64,000 nucleotides of DNA from an uncultured bacterium (GTDB lineage Bacteria; Bacillota; Clostridia; Lachnospirales; Lachnospiraceae): NCBI GenBank assembly GCA_948467735.1, contig CAOKFN010000011.1:31700-95699 (forward strand), in the 5' to 3' direction. This document shows, in pieces, positions 18,008-26,069 of the stretch (positions are counted from its first letter, which is position 1; each line of letters opens with the position of its first letter). Position numbers and translations under genes: made by a program. Below the pieces are notes generated by a model. The model was not told the DNA's origin. It made no database searches and was given only the letters and a program-made list of their open reading frames with translations.

Positions 18008-18889
18008 TTATGCCATTGGTAAATTCATTGCCCGCCTCATCTCCGCGTAAGCCGTCTGAACCAGCGGCTCGTCCACCTGCCTGCCGGTCCAGAGCTCATA
18101 GGCGATAATTCCCTGATATAAAAGCATCTTCAGCCCGTTATAGGCCCTTCCGCCATTTTCCTTTACCAGCTTCATAAATTTAGTCTCGGCCGGATTGAAA
18201 ATCAAATCATAGCCCGTATGCGCCTTTTCATAAAATGCCGCTTCCTCTATCACGGCTTCGTCCGTATTGGGATACATCCCCACGTTGGTCGCCTGAATCA
18301 CAAGGTATTTGTCCTCCTTTGGAAGCAGGGCATAATCCGCAGGGGACAGGGCTTTCGCAATATTCCCGCCCTTTGCGGCGTTCACTTCCTCCGCCGCCCT
18401 CGCCGCCCTTTCCACGGTGCGGTTTAAAAAAATAATCTCCGCCGCATTCTTTTGGGCGGCCAGAATACCGACCGCCCTAGCCACGCCGCCCGCTCCCAGA
18501 ATCAATACCTTCTCCCCTTCCAAGGGCACTCCGTCCTCACACATGGCCCGATACAGCCCGGGCATATCCGTATTATATCCTTTGTAACCGCCTTCTGCCC
18601 GCACCAGAGTATTGACCGCTCCAATGGTCTCTGCGAGAGGGTCCAGCTCCTTCAGAAAGGGAATTACCTGACTCTTGTAGGGTACCGTCACATTCAGCCC
18701 CAGCAGATTCAACCCATACGCTCCCTCCACCGCCGCCCCAAGGCAGCCCTCCGGCACATGGAAAGGAACATATACCAGATTTTCTCCCATGGCTTTTGCA
18801 AGGGTATTGTGTATGGCGGGGGACATGGTGTGCTCCACCGGATTTCCAATCAGTCCGCAGGTCCGCGTATGACCGTCAATATTCATCAT
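18008..18889 (-). CDS. aroE: shikimate dehydrogenase AroE
   Basis: Reduces 3-dehydroshikimate to shikimate with NADPH. The 293 residues show the shikimate-binding SPAIHN motif, the catalytic lysine at residue 72 in NVTVPYK, the catalytic aspartate in GYNTD, and the NADP-binding GAGGVAR loop. A fully regular AroE length is present. AGGAG precedes two adjacent ATGs; either may start. With the downstream aroK-aroQ fusion 49 bases away, this operon covers three successive shikimate steps. Confidence 0.95.
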   Translation of the reverse strand: MMNIDGHTRTCGLIGNPVEHTMSPAIHNTLAKAMGENLVYVPFHVPEGCLGAAVEGAYGLNLLGLNVTVPYKSQVIPFLKELDPLAETIGAVNTLVRAEGGYKGYNTDMPGLYRAMCEDGVPLEGEKVLILGAGGVARAVGILAAQKNAAEIIFLNRTVERAARAAEEVNAAKGGNIAKALSPADYALLPKEDKYLVIQATNVGMYPNTDEAVIEEAAFYEKAHTGYDLIFNPAETKFMKLVKENGGRAYNGLKMLLYQGIIAYELWTGRQVDEPLVQTAYAEMRRAMNLPMA

Positions 18890-18900
18890 TTTGTTCTCCT

Positions 18901-18962
18901 ATTATAGTTCCCACATATGGGAACTTGTTCCGCCTCTGGGTTTCAGCGCCGCGCTTTTTTTA
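18901..18962 (-). repeat. dispersed hairpin element, copy B
   Basis: Contains GTTCCCA/TGGGAAC (18907-18924), then CTTGTTCCGC and a small GCGC stem with a T-run on the plus side. About 31 bases are nearly identical to copy C at 45412. It overlaps the 3' end of yqeG and ends just before the aroE ribosome site. Confidence 0.7.
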
Positions 18963-19452
18963 TTTTTTTGTGATAAAAAAATAGGACTATCCGCTCCAAA
19001 CGGCGTTTCAAGACTATCTGAATTTCTTCTTTGGGGTGAATCGGCTTTACAAGCCAAGTGACGATGCCTGCCTTTTTAGCCCCCCAGATATCCGTAAACA
19101 GCTGATCTCCCACGAATAAAGTATTTTTCGGGTTCGTCCCCATGAGCTTCATGGCGTCCTCGTAGCCTTTCCGCCCCGGCTTGCCCGCTTTGAATATATA
19201 TTCGGAGCCAACCCCGTCATTGAACATTTTCACCCGTGGTTCCTTATTGTTGGACAAAAGCACCGTCCGAAACCCCGCCTTGTGAAGTCTGGCAAACAGC
19301 GCCGCCGCCCTCTCGTCCGCCGGGGCGCCATGGGGCACCAAGGTATTATCAATATCAAAAATCACTCCCCGCCACCCTTTTTCATACAGCTTTTCATAGT
19401 CAATCGCGTAAGCGCTGTCTACTTCATTGTCGGGATAAAAAATCTCCAGCAT
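18943..19452 (-). CDS. YqeG-family HAD phosphatase
   Basis: A 169-residue haloacid-dehalogenase phosphatase of the YqeG type. Motif I is FDIDNTLVPHG (aspartates 33 and 35), motif II is LLSNN, and motif III is the lysine/GDQLFTDIWGA region. Relatives act on small phosphates, possibly phosphatidylglycerol phosphate, but the substrate is not certain. In Bacillus the yqeG gene also neighbours aroE, so this placement is a conserved Firmicute arrangement. The C-terminal tail is basic and overlaps a dispersed hairpin element. Confidence 0.87.
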   Translation of the reverse strand: MLEIFYPDNEVDSAYAIDYEKLYEKGWRGVIFDIDNTLVPHGAPADERAAALFARLHKAGFRTVLLSNNKEPRVKMFNDGVGSEYIFKAGKPGRKGYEDAMKLMGTNPKNTLFVGDQLFTDIWGAKKAGIVTWLVKPIHPKEEIQIVLKRRLERIVLFFYHKKIKKARR

Positions 19453-19488
19453 ACCGACCTCCTAATATTTGAAAATACTCTGCCGCCC

Positions 19489-19893
19489 CTATGCTTCCAA
19501 GCCGATCAATTCAACCGCTTCTTTAATATAGTCGCTCAATTTCCTGCTCTCCACTCCCATCACCCGGACATGACAGCGGTTCATGGGAATCAAAAGGATT
19601 TTCGCGCTGCTGGAAGCCACCGCCTCCGCCATCTTCGGGGTAATCTCCCCCATCATGGCGTTTGCCGCCACAATGCCCACAGGCCCCACGATCACATCCG
19701 CCCGGCTGCTGTTGTAAATCACGGCGTTCTCTCCCGTAGCGCCCAGCGCCGTGCCGCCCTTCATCATGTTGGAGGTCGCCGCCGCATTCGTCCCCACCGC
19801 AATCAGCTCCGCTTCCGGATATCGCAGATGCAGCTCTTCCACAAGGCTTCGGCCCACGCCGCCCCCCTGTCCATCCATAACCATAATTTTCAT
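19489..19893 (-). CDS. DUF3842 family protein
   Basis: A 134-residue protein matching DUF3842, beginning MKIMVMDGQGGGVGRSLVEEL, a Rossmann-like start with a glycine-rich loop that suggests nucleotide binding. Later segments (AELIAVGTNAAATSNMMKGG, GPVGIVAANAMMGEITP) are conserved in clostridial relatives. Function unknown. The start at 19893 is set by GGGAGG six bases upstream; the longer frame would begin inside the promoter. Confidence 0.82.
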   Translation of the reverse strand: MKIMVMDGQGGGVGRSLVEELHLRYPEAELIAVGTNAAATSNMMKGGTALGATGENAVIYNSSRADVIVGPVGIVAANAMMGEITPKMAEAVASSSAKILLIPMNRCHVRVMGVESRKLSDYIKEAVELIGLEA

Positions 19894-20008
19894 CCTAACC
19901 TCCCCGACGCTGCTGCCGCGGCATCTCAAATCCGAGCAGACAGAAGATGCGCCATATTTCATGACCTCATATCTGTCCCGCCTCCATACGAATTTGGACT
20001 TTCTTATC

Positions 20009-20038
20009 AATATATCACGGTCCGTCCATAAAATGCAA
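20009..20038 (-). promoter_or_regulatory. sigma-A promoter for DUF3842-yqeG-aroE-aroKQ
   Basis: On the minus strand TTGCAT and TATATT are spaced 18 bases. A leader of about 105 bases follows before the DUF3842 start. Confidence 0.5.
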
Positions 20039-20276
20039 GCTCCTTTCTAAAAAAATTCCAAATTTAAGCAGAGCAGTTCGCCCCTTCCTCCCGCGGCCAA
20101 TCCGTTTCCCTGCCCACGCTCCACACCGCCCTTCCTGTGTCCGTTCAACCCCCGGCCTCCACAACATTCTCTGAAAGTTTGGCAGGAAAAATTTTAAATA
20201 TTTGCTTCTTTCAACAAATTATGACATAATGGCGTCATAGTTCGTTTGTTATAAAAGGAACTTTTCCAGCCGCCGC

Positions 20277-20304
20277 TTGACAATCCTGCTGTTTTCAGTA
20301 TAAT
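20277..20304 (+). promoter_or_regulatory. consensus sigma-A promoter for the ECF S-component gene
   Basis: Exact TTGACA and TATAAT hexamers are spaced 16 bases. The transcript should start near 20311, about 257 bases before the start codon. The upstream part, 20039-20276, holds no gene; a small ATGAC/GTCAT repeat sits at 20221-20238. Confidence 0.8.
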
Positions 20305-20310
20305 AATAAA

Positions 20311-20424
20311 TGATTATCTGTCCCCAAAAAGAAAAATTGTTCTAGGAAAGAACAACCGCATTTAGAAAAATGCGATTCTGACAGGAATCCCGGGGGCCGC
20401 CGAATAATCACAGTCAAAATACGG
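20311..20424 (+). ncRNA. candidate structured leader RNA (riboswitch-like)
   Basis: Predicted helices: TGATTAT (20311-20317) with ATAATCA (20404-20410); inside it CTGTC (20318-20322) with GACAG (20380-20384); and two perfect hairpins at 20337-20355 and 20357-20374. The C-run after CTGT could form a pseudoknot with GGGGG at 20392-20396. It starts at the promoter's predicted first base and ends before a terminator, the usual plan of a ligand-controlled attenuator. I could not match it to a known class. Confidence 0.5.
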
Positions 20425-20436
20425 AATGAAAAAATC

Positions 20437-20491
20437 GCCATGAAGGCTGACAGCCCTTTGGAAAAGGGTTCTGCTTTCATGGCTTTCTTTT
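20437..20491 (+). terminator. intrinsic terminator in the ECF gene leader
   Basis: Arms GCCATGAA (20437-20444) and TTCATGGC (20476-20483) enclose an inner CCCTTT/AAGGG stem and are followed by TTTCTTTT. It stands between the promoter and the coding region, so readthrough must be regulated or partial. Confidence 0.8.
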
Positions 20492-20567
20492 GGTTTGTCC
20501 GCATTTTTACGGAAAATAAAATATAAGCGGCGTACCCTGACAAAAAAAGAAAAGAGAGGCAGCAGCA

Positions 20568-21164
20568 ATGATGAACAAACTATCCAGCATAACAAAATGC
20601 GCAGTCACCGCCGTGTGCATGGCGCTCTGCGTCGTGCTTCCCATGGCGCTCCACTCCATCCCCAACGCAGGAACCCTGCTCTCCCCCATGCATCTCCCCG
20701 TGCTCTTATGCGGCTTGGTGTGCGGCTGGCCCTTCGGCCTGCTCTGCGGGCTGGCAGGCCCCGCCCTTTCCTGTTTTATCACAGGCATGCCGGGAATGGG
20801 CTACCTTCCCACCATGATGGTGGAGCTGGCCCTGTACGGGCTGATCAGCGGTTTATTGATGCGCCTTGTCCGCACCGGACGGCTGACGGCCGATTTGTAT
20901 ATCAGCCTTATATCCGCCATGCTGGCAGGCCGCATTCTCACGGGTGCCGCCAGAGCCTTGATATTCACGGCGGACAGTTATTCATGGAAGATTTGGGCGA
21001 CGGGTTATTTCGTGTCCAGCTTCCCCGGAATCGTCCTCCAGCTTCTGCTGATCCCCGCCCTGTATCTGGCGCTCCAGCGGGCCCGCCTGATTCCCGCCCG
21101 GTATGAGAAATCTTCCAAAGCCTGCGGCGCGGCAGAATCCGGCAGACAAAACGCTGCCCTGTAA
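20568..21164 (+). CDS. ECF transporter S-component (DUF3816/PF12822-like)
   Basis: A 198-residue membrane protein with about six hydrophobic helices. The segment SPMHLPVLLCGLVCG and the following glycine-rich helix with GMPGMGYLPTMMVELALYG resemble the PF12822 family of substrate-binding S-components. These capture a vitamin or precursor and share an EcfAA'T energising module, which is not in this window, so it is presumably a group II transporter. The ligand cannot be told; the leader RNA is the best clue. GAGAGG lies eight bases before the first ATG. It is one of only three plus-strand genes here. Confidence 0.83.
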   Translation: MMNKLSSITKCAVTAVCMALCVVLPMALHSIPNAGTLLSPMHLPVLLCGLVCGWPFGLLCGLAGPALSCFITGMPGMGYLPTMMVELALYGLISGLLMRLVRTGRLTADLYISLISAMLAGRILTGAARALIFTADSYSWKIWATGYFVSSFPGIVLQLLLIPALYLALQRARLIPARYEKSSKACGAAESGRQNAAL

Positions 21165-21308
21165 ACAGGCGCACAAACCCAAAATACCGACCAAGAACCC
21201 AGATACGCAGCCACCCATCACTTCCGGAAATTCGCCCCAACATCTCTGCACGAAGCAGGCATCGGGAAATTCCCCTCTTATGAGCCCTGCCTTACATGAT
21301 CATCCTAC

Positions 21309-21350
21309 AAAAAACATCGGCTTATCCTTTCACGGACAGCCGATGTTTTT
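21309..21350. terminator. bidirectional terminator between ECF gene and groEL
   Basis: AAAAACATCGGCT pairs with AGCCGATGTTTTT across a 15-base loop. T-runs occur on both strands, suiting the two convergent genes. Confidence 0.9.
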
Positions 21351-21400
21351 GATTCACAGCAATATAATTCTATCAGAATACTATCCAGCCTCGCTGCGGC

Positions 21401-23026
21401 TTACATCATTCCGCCCATTCCGCCTGCACCTCCGGGCATTGCGGGGGTTTCCTCCTTGATGTTTGCAACGACGCTCTCCGTGGTCAGCAGAGTGCTTGCC
21501 ACGCTGGTAGCGTTCTGCAGAGCGCTCCTTGTCACCTTCGCAGGGTCAAGGATGCCTGCCTTCACCATATCCACATACTCCTCTTTCAGTACGTCGAAGC
21601 CCACGCCTGCCTCGGACTCCCTCACCTTATTGATGATGACGCTGCCTTCCAGACCTGCGTTAGCGGCGATATGGAACAGAGGAGCCTCCAATGCCTTCAG
21701 CACAATGCTCGCGCCCGTCTTCTCGTCGCCTTCCAGAGTCTCAGCCAGCTTCACCACATCCTTTGCAGCATGGATATACGCGGAACCGCCGCCGCAGATA
21801 ATGCCTTCCTCCACAGCCGCACGGGTTGCAGCCAGAGCGTCCTCCAGACGAAGCTTTGCCTCCTTCATCTCGGTCTCGGTTGCCGCGCCCACACGGATCA
21901 CTGCCACGCCGCCTGCCAGCTTTGCAAGCCTCTCCTGAAGCTTCTCCCTGTCGAAATCGGAAGTGGTCTCCTCGATCTGCTTCTTAATCTGTGCAATGCG
22001 GGCCTGAATCTCATCCTTCTGGCCCTCGCCGTCCACGATAACGGTGTTCTCCTTCTGAACCTTTACGGACTTTGCATGGCCCAGCATATCCATGGTCACA
22101 TCCTTCAACTCATAGCCAAGCTCGGAGCTGATGACGGTGCCGCCGGTCAGAATTGCGATATCCTGCAGCATATCCTTTCTTCTGTCGCCGTAGCCGGGAG
22201 CCTTGACAGCCACCACATTGAAGGTGCCGCGAAGCTTGTTCACAATCAGAGTGGTCAGGGCCTCGCCCTCCACATCCTCGGCAATGATCAAAAGCTTTGC
22301 GCCGGACTGTACAATCTGCTCCAGAAGCGGCAGGATTTCCTGAATATTGGAAATCTTCTTGTCGGTAATCAGGATGCAGGGATTCTCCAGAACCGCTTCC
22401 ATCTTGTCCATGTCCGTAGCCATATAAGCGGAAATATAGCCTCTGTCAAACTGCATTCCTTCCACCAGATCCAGCTCGGTCTGCATGGTCTTGGATTCCT
22501 CGATGGTGATAACGCCGTCTCCGCTGACCTTCTCCATTGCGTCCGCCACCAGCTGTCCCACTTCCTCGTCGCCTGCGGAAATAGCGGCAACCCTTGCGAT
22601 ATGCTCCTTGCCGTTTACCTTCTGGCTCATCTTGGAAATTGCTTCCACTGCGCACTCGGTTGCCTTCTTCATTCCTTTTCTAAGAATGATGGGATTTGCG
22701 CCTGCGGCCAGATTCTTCATGCCCGCGTTCACCATTGCCTGTGCCAGCACGGTTGCGGTGGTGGTGCCGTCGCCTGCCACGTCGTTGGTCTTGGTAGCCA
22801 CCTCTTTTACCAGCTGCGCGCCCATATTCTCAAAAGCGTCTTCCAGTTCGATTTCCTTTGCAATCGTAACGCCGTCGTTGGTAATCAAAGGCGCCCCGAA
22901 AGACTTATCCAGTACTACGTTTCTTCCTTTGGGTCCAAGGGTCACTCTCACGGTGTCTGTCAGCTGATTGACGCCGGACTCTAATGCTGCACGGGCTTCT
23001 GCGCCGTATTTAATTTCTTTTGCCAT
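21401..23026 (-). CDS. groEL: chaperonin GroEL
   Basis: The 60-kDa chaperonin subunit that folds proteins in a double heptameric ring with GroES. At 541 residues it has the standard length, with the ATP-site motif AGDGTTTATVLAQ, the apical-domain substrate region, and the typical flexible tail GGAGGMGGMM. It is transcribed after groES from the CIRCE-controlled promoter. The spacer between the two genes is about 280 bases and holds degenerate repeats, instead of the usual few tens of bases. Confidence 0.98.
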   Translation of the reverse strand: MAKEIKYGAEARAALESGVNQLTDTVRVTLGPKGRNVVLDKSFGAPLITNDGVTIAKEIELEDAFENMGAQLVKEVATKTNDVAGDGTTTATVLAQAMVNAGMKNLAAGANPIILRKGMKKATECAVEAISKMSQKVNGKEHIARVAAISAGDEEVGQLVADAMEKVSGDGVITIEESKTMQTELDLVEGMQFDRGYISAYMATDMDKMEAVLENPCILITDKKISNIQEILPLLEQIVQSGAKLLIIAEDVEGEALTTLIVNKLRGTFNVVAVKAPGYGDRRKDMLQDIAILTGGTVISSELGYELKDVTMDMLGHAKSVKVQKENTVIVDGEGQKDEIQARIAQIKKQIEETTSDFDREKLQERLAKLAGGVAVIRVGAATETEMKEAKLRLEDALAATRAAVEEGIICGGGSAYIHAAKDVVKLAETLEGDEKTGASIVLKALEAPLFHIAANAGLEGSVIINKVRESEAGVGFDVLKEEYVDMVKAGILDPAKVTRSALQNATSVASTLLTTESVVANIKEETPAMPGGAGGMGGMM

Positions 23027-23104
23027 GTTTCATTGCCTCCATTATATTATAATATTCATTGAAACGTCTGTGAATTTAAAACATCTGCGGTTTTCCCGCC
23101 AAAT

Positions 23105-23300
23105 TCCTTGATTCTTTGCCCTTAGCTCATGATTTCTAATTCTTGATCCCTAGTCCTTGATCCTTCACTCTTGAGCTTCAGCCTTTGATCCTTCTTGACC
23201 TCTAGTCCTTGACCCTTCACTCTTGCTCTCTGATCCTTGAGCTTTCTTGGCCTCTAGTCCTTGAGCTTCAGCCCTTGAGCTTTCTCGGTCTTAAGTCCTA
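23105..23300 (-). repeat. degenerate tandem repeat in the groES-groEL spacer
   Basis: Reading the plus strand, CTCTAGTCCTTGA-type blocks recur about every 51-52 bases (about 23146, 23198, 23250), with shorter CTTGAGC/CCTTGAT repeats inside. Stop codons fall in the minus-strand frames, so it is not coding. Confidence 0.75.
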
Positions 23301-23305
23301 GTTTC

Positions 23306-23593
23306 TTAGTTCTCAATCACGGCCAAAATATCGTTCTGCTTTACGACAATATATTCTTCCTCGTCAAGCTTCACTTCGGTTCCGGCATATTTGGAATAAA
23401 TGACCTGATCTCCGGCTTTTACCTCCATCTTAATCTCCTTGCCGTCAACCACTCCGCCGGGGCCTACCGCCACAACCTCTGCCTGCTGAGGCTTTTCTTT
23501 GCTCTGTCCGGGAAGGACGATGCCCGATTTCGTGGTTTCTTCCGCGACTAACTGCTTTAATACAACTCTGTCACCTAAAGGTACTAATTTCAT
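23306..23593 (-). CDS. groES: co-chaperonin GroES
   Basis: The 95-residue heptameric lid of the GroEL cage. It begins MKLVPLGDRVVLKQL, has the mobile loop around TTKSGIVLPGQSKEKPQ, and ends in EEYIVVKQNDILAVIEN, all typical. It is the first gene after the CIRCE operator and promoter, with AGGAGG before the ATG. Confidence 0.98.
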   Translation of the reverse strand: MKLVPLGDRVVLKQLVAEETTKSGIVLPGQSKEKPQQAEVVAVGPGGVVDGKEIKMEVKAGDQVIYSKYAGTEVKLDEEEYIVVKQNDILAVIEN

Positions 23594-23627
23594 GATAATT
23601 GCCTCCTATGATTACTTTTATATTCTG

Positions 23628-23654
23628 TTAGCACTCTTTTAATTCGAGTGCTAA
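23628..23654 (-). promoter_or_regulatory. CIRCE operator
   Basis: Perfect TTAGCACTC-N9-GAGTGCTAA, the binding site of the heat-shock repressor HrcA, just downstream of the groES promoter. Confidence 0.97.
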
Positions 23655-23666
23655 TTACTAGAACAT

Positions 23667-23695
23667 ATAATAGTTTCATATGGAAGTCTTTGCAA
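23667..23695 (-). promoter_or_regulatory. groESL promoter
   Basis: On the minus strand TTGCAA and TATTAT are separated by 17 bases, placing the CIRCE operator around the transcription start. Confidence 0.8.
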
Positions 23696-23699
23696 CCAT

Positions 23700-24030
23700 A
23701 TCCACATCAATTTATAAGTAAAAATATCTTGTTTTCTCTTTATTGCTCATTTTATCTCCTTTTTTCTCAATTTGTCGCTCATAAAGTGATTTTATATTTA
23801 TTTTAGAAACGCGCAGGCAGTCAAAAACTTGTGCGAGGCCGGAAAGTACGCCTGCTCAAAACAGGCCTGTTCACTTGGCGTTCTTCCGGAAATGAAGAGT
23901 TTCCTCACGTTTTCCCTAATTTTTTCCGGTAAATTATCCGATATTCTTAATAGAACTTAACTGAATGACACTATTGAAATACGCATCCAAGGAGGGATTA
24001 ACGCAGCAAACGGATTTAACAGCAGTTTCA
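23700..24030. other. intergenic region with one extended hairpin
   Basis: AT-rich divergent spacer between groES and a small plus-strand gene. The only clear structure is an interrupted stem at about 23850-23897, where CCGGAA and ACGCC pair with GGCGT and TTCCGG around an inner GCCTG/CAGGC hairpin. No T-tract follows. No gene was recognised. Confidence 0.5.
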
Positions 24031-24032
24031 AA

Positions 24033-24254
24033 GTGTATCCGGTTCAGACGATTGCCAGAACGCCAGAGTTGAAAAGGGAAAACAGCCGATCAGGACAGCA
24101 GCAGTCTCCGGCTCACAAGCCTGTTTCCTTTGGTGCCGTATTGGAAAAATCAATGGAAAAGGAGTCTCCGGCTGACTGCTATATTGTGACTTACAATATA
24201 AAAAGCCAGCTCCAGACCTATTATTATCACCAATCCAGAGAATATACCTTCTGA
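24033..24254 (+). CDS. small hypothetical protein, start uncertain
   Basis: A 73-residue frame from GTG 24033, ending SQLQTYYYHQSREYTF. The frame stays open upstream through codons reading NAANGFNSSFK to a strong AAGGAGG at 23989-23995, but no standard start codon sits at a good distance from it (an ATT follows directly). Either a rare start is used or the GTG is real with a weak site. The protein is hydrophilic and glutamine/serine-rich in the middle and I do not recognise a family. A good terminator immediately follows, which supports it being expressed. Confidence 0.5.
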   Translation: MYPVQTIARTPELKRENSRSGQQQSPAHKPVSFGAVLEKSMEKESPADCYIVTYNIKSQLQTYYYHQSREYTF

Positions 24255-24263
24255 GCCGACCGT

Positions 24264-24307
24264 AAAAGGAGCAGGCATGTGCGAAGCATATGCCGCTCCT
24301 TTTATGA
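24264..24307 (+). terminator. terminator after the small plus-strand gene
   Basis: AAAAGGAGC pairs with GCTCCTTTT, with an inner GGCAT/ATGCC stem, ten bases past the stop codon. Both strands have T or A tracts. Confidence 0.85.
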
Positions 24308-24426
24308 TGCTTTCTTTTAGGCCTTGGGCACTCTCACCCATGACTGCCAGACGGATCCGGCACGTTGATTTCTTCAAAACACATAAAAAATACCCGGTTA
24401 CATATACTATAATCGAGGTATATTCT

Positions 24427-24942
24427 ATGAAACAATTAAAACGCTGTACAGTTATCGGAATCATTTTTGTCATAATAACAGGCTCTTTGGCTCATTTCCT
24501 ATATGGCTGGTCTAATCATAATCATATCGCAGGCCTCTTTACGCCGGTCAATGAATCAATTTGGGAACATATGAAATTATTATTCTTTCCCATGCTGCTA
24601 TACTCTCTTTTCATGATGATCAGATTGAAGCAGGAGTATCCCTGTATTACTTCCGCGCTGTGCTTTGGCATTTTAGCAGGCACTTTTCTGATTCCGTTTT
24701 TTTACTACGCTTACACTTTTGTACTTGGGAAACACATTTTTATTTTGGATATCGGCACATTTATTCTGAGCGTTATCATTGCCTTTTGGCTTTCTTACAA
24801 GCTTACGCTGTCATGCAGGCTGAAAGAATATACGATTTTATTATGTATTTTAGTATGCATCCTTTTTGCCTGTTTTATGGTATTTACTTACCATGCTCCC
24901 AATTTTGCCATCTTTCAGGATCCTTCCACTGCCAAAGGTTGA
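24427..24942 (+). CDS. DUF6512-like integral membrane protein
   Basis: A 171-residue protein with about five or six hydrophobic helices (IGIIFVIITGSLAHFLYGW, LFFPMLLYSLFMMI, ALCFGILAGTFLIPFFYYAY and two more). The early segment FTPVNESIWEHMKLLFFP is typical of small clostridial membrane proteins annotated DUF6512. Function is unknown. ATG 24427 is favoured because GAGGT lies about eight bases upstream and the membrane helix starts soon after; a longer frame to 24277 would cross the preceding terminator. Confidence 0.75.
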   Translation: MKQLKRCTVIGIIFVIITGSLAHFLYGWSNHNHIAGLFTPVNESIWEHMKLLFFPMLLYSLFMMIRLKQEYPCITSALCFGILAGTFLIPFFYYAYTFVLGKHIFILDIGTFILSVIIAFWLSYKLTLSCRLKEYTILLCILVCILFACFMVFTYHAPNFAIFQDPSTAKG

Positions 24943-25060
24943 CGAAACCTAGTTTCTGCCTGACGGCACTGCCATCTTTCCACTAAAGCCAGCACCCCTC
25001 GCGGTATCGCCGCGCCAATTTTAAATCGGCTTTGACATGGCTCTGCACGGGGATGTGCAT

Positions 25061-25099
25061 AAAAAAAGAATGCCGAAAATATCACATCTTCAAGCATTC
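25061..25099 (-). terminator. tmRNA terminator
   Basis: GAATGC/GCATTC stem with a 20-base loop, followed on the minus strand by seven T, just beyond the tmRNA 3' end. Confidence 0.75.
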
Positions 25100-25106
25100 T
25101 CTCCCA

Positions 25107-25511
25107 TGGAGCAGACGGGAGTCGAACCCGTGTCCAAAAGCCCATTCCCTGTCCTTCTACTATCATAGTCCGTTATCTTGGCCGGACTTTCTCCAGCCTG
25201 TTCCCTCCTCGGGCAGGAAACGAACAGCCTGCTCGATTCGGTAGCTTCATCATACGCCCATGCGCGCAAAGCTTAACGCATGTCGTTTCTCACATCGTCG
25301 ATGCCCGGATTCCGAAGTGTGAGTGCCCCGGAGCGGACAAGCCGCCTAAAGACGGCATCACCCACAGCTTAGATTAACTAAGCTGCAAGTGCATACTGAG
25401 TATTATCTTCAGCGTTTAGTTTAATCGCGGACAAAGTCCGCATCGCGATTAACGTGTCGCAACGGATAGCTTCTCCAGCTGCAGAACCCCTGTCGAAACC
25501 TTTACTACCCC
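25107..25511 (-). ncRNA. ssrA: transfer-messenger RNA
   Basis: tmRNA rescues stalled ribosomes with SmpB and tags the product for proteolysis. The ends form a tRNA-like acceptor stem (GGGGTAG with CTGCTCC), the 3' part has the T-arm GGGTTCGACTCC, and the tag frame reads AEDNTQYALAA followed by TAG (about 25376-25410). CCA is not encoded. smpB follows upstream on the same strand. The mature length is about 405 bases. Confidence 0.95.
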
Positions 25512-25529
25512 TGATAACTTTGTAAAATT

Positions 25530-25558
25530 AGTATATCCGTTTTCCTCTTCGATGTCAA
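25530..25558 (-). promoter_or_regulatory. ssrA promoter
   Basis: On the minus strand exact TTGACA and TATACT are separated by 17 bases, with the start predicted about ten bases before the mature 5' end. Confidence 0.85.
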
Positions 25559-25583
25559 CGACTTTATAAATATTTTAGGAGCT

Positions 25584-26054
25584 TTACAGGTTTTTAATCT
25601 TAAACTCTCTCTGGGTCTCTCTCCTCTGATCTTTTCTGGCAATATCCTGACGCTTATCATACAGCTTCTTGCCTCGGGCCAGACCGATTTCCACCTTCAC
25701 CCTGCCGTTTTTAAAGTACACCTGCAGGGGCACAAGGGTATAGCCCTTTTCCGCAATCTTTCCCGCCAGCTTATTGATTTCATATTTATGCATCAACAGC
25801 TTTTTCACCCGCAGCGGGTCCTTGTTAAAGATATTTCCCTTTTCATAGGGACTGATATGCATGCCATAGACGAATACTTCGCCGTTTTCGATGCGGATAA
25901 ACGACTCTTTGACGCTGCATTTTCCCATGCGCATGGACTTTACCTCCGTGCCGTGCAGCGCCACGCCCGCCTCATAAGTCTCGTCTATAAAATAATCATG
26001 AAACGCTTTTTTATTATTGGCAATCAGCTTCTGTGCCTCTTTCTGTTGTGCCAT
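25584..26054 (-). CDS. smpB: SsrA-binding protein SmpB
   Basis: The 156-residue partner of tmRNA that delivers it to stalled ribosomes. Typical motifs are NKKAFHDYFIDETYEAGVAL near the N-terminus, ALHGTEVKSMR, and the basic C-terminal tail KKLYDKRQDIARKDQRRE that sits in the empty mRNA channel. It is 15 bases after rnr and directly upstream of ssrA, a classic Firmicute arrangement. Confidence 0.97.
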   Translation of the reverse strand: MAQQKEAQKLIANNKKAFHDYFIDETYEAGVALHGTEVKSMRMGKCSVKESFIRIENGEVFVYGMHISPYEKGNIFNKDPLRVKKLLMHKYEINKLAGKIAEKGYTLVPLQVYFKNGRVKVEIGLARGKKLYDKRQDIARKDQRRETQREFKIKNL

Positions 26055-26069
26055 GGAAACCTCCCCCTC

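Noticed and set aside
20311..20424. Cobalamin riboswitch upstream of the ECF gene
   Set aside because: A CAGGA-containing segment recalls the B12 box, but the long upstream conserved core is missing and the helices do not fit.
24033..24254. Small flagellar-type protein
   Set aside because: No flagellar gene is nearby and the sequence matches no family I can name; it is left as hypothetical.
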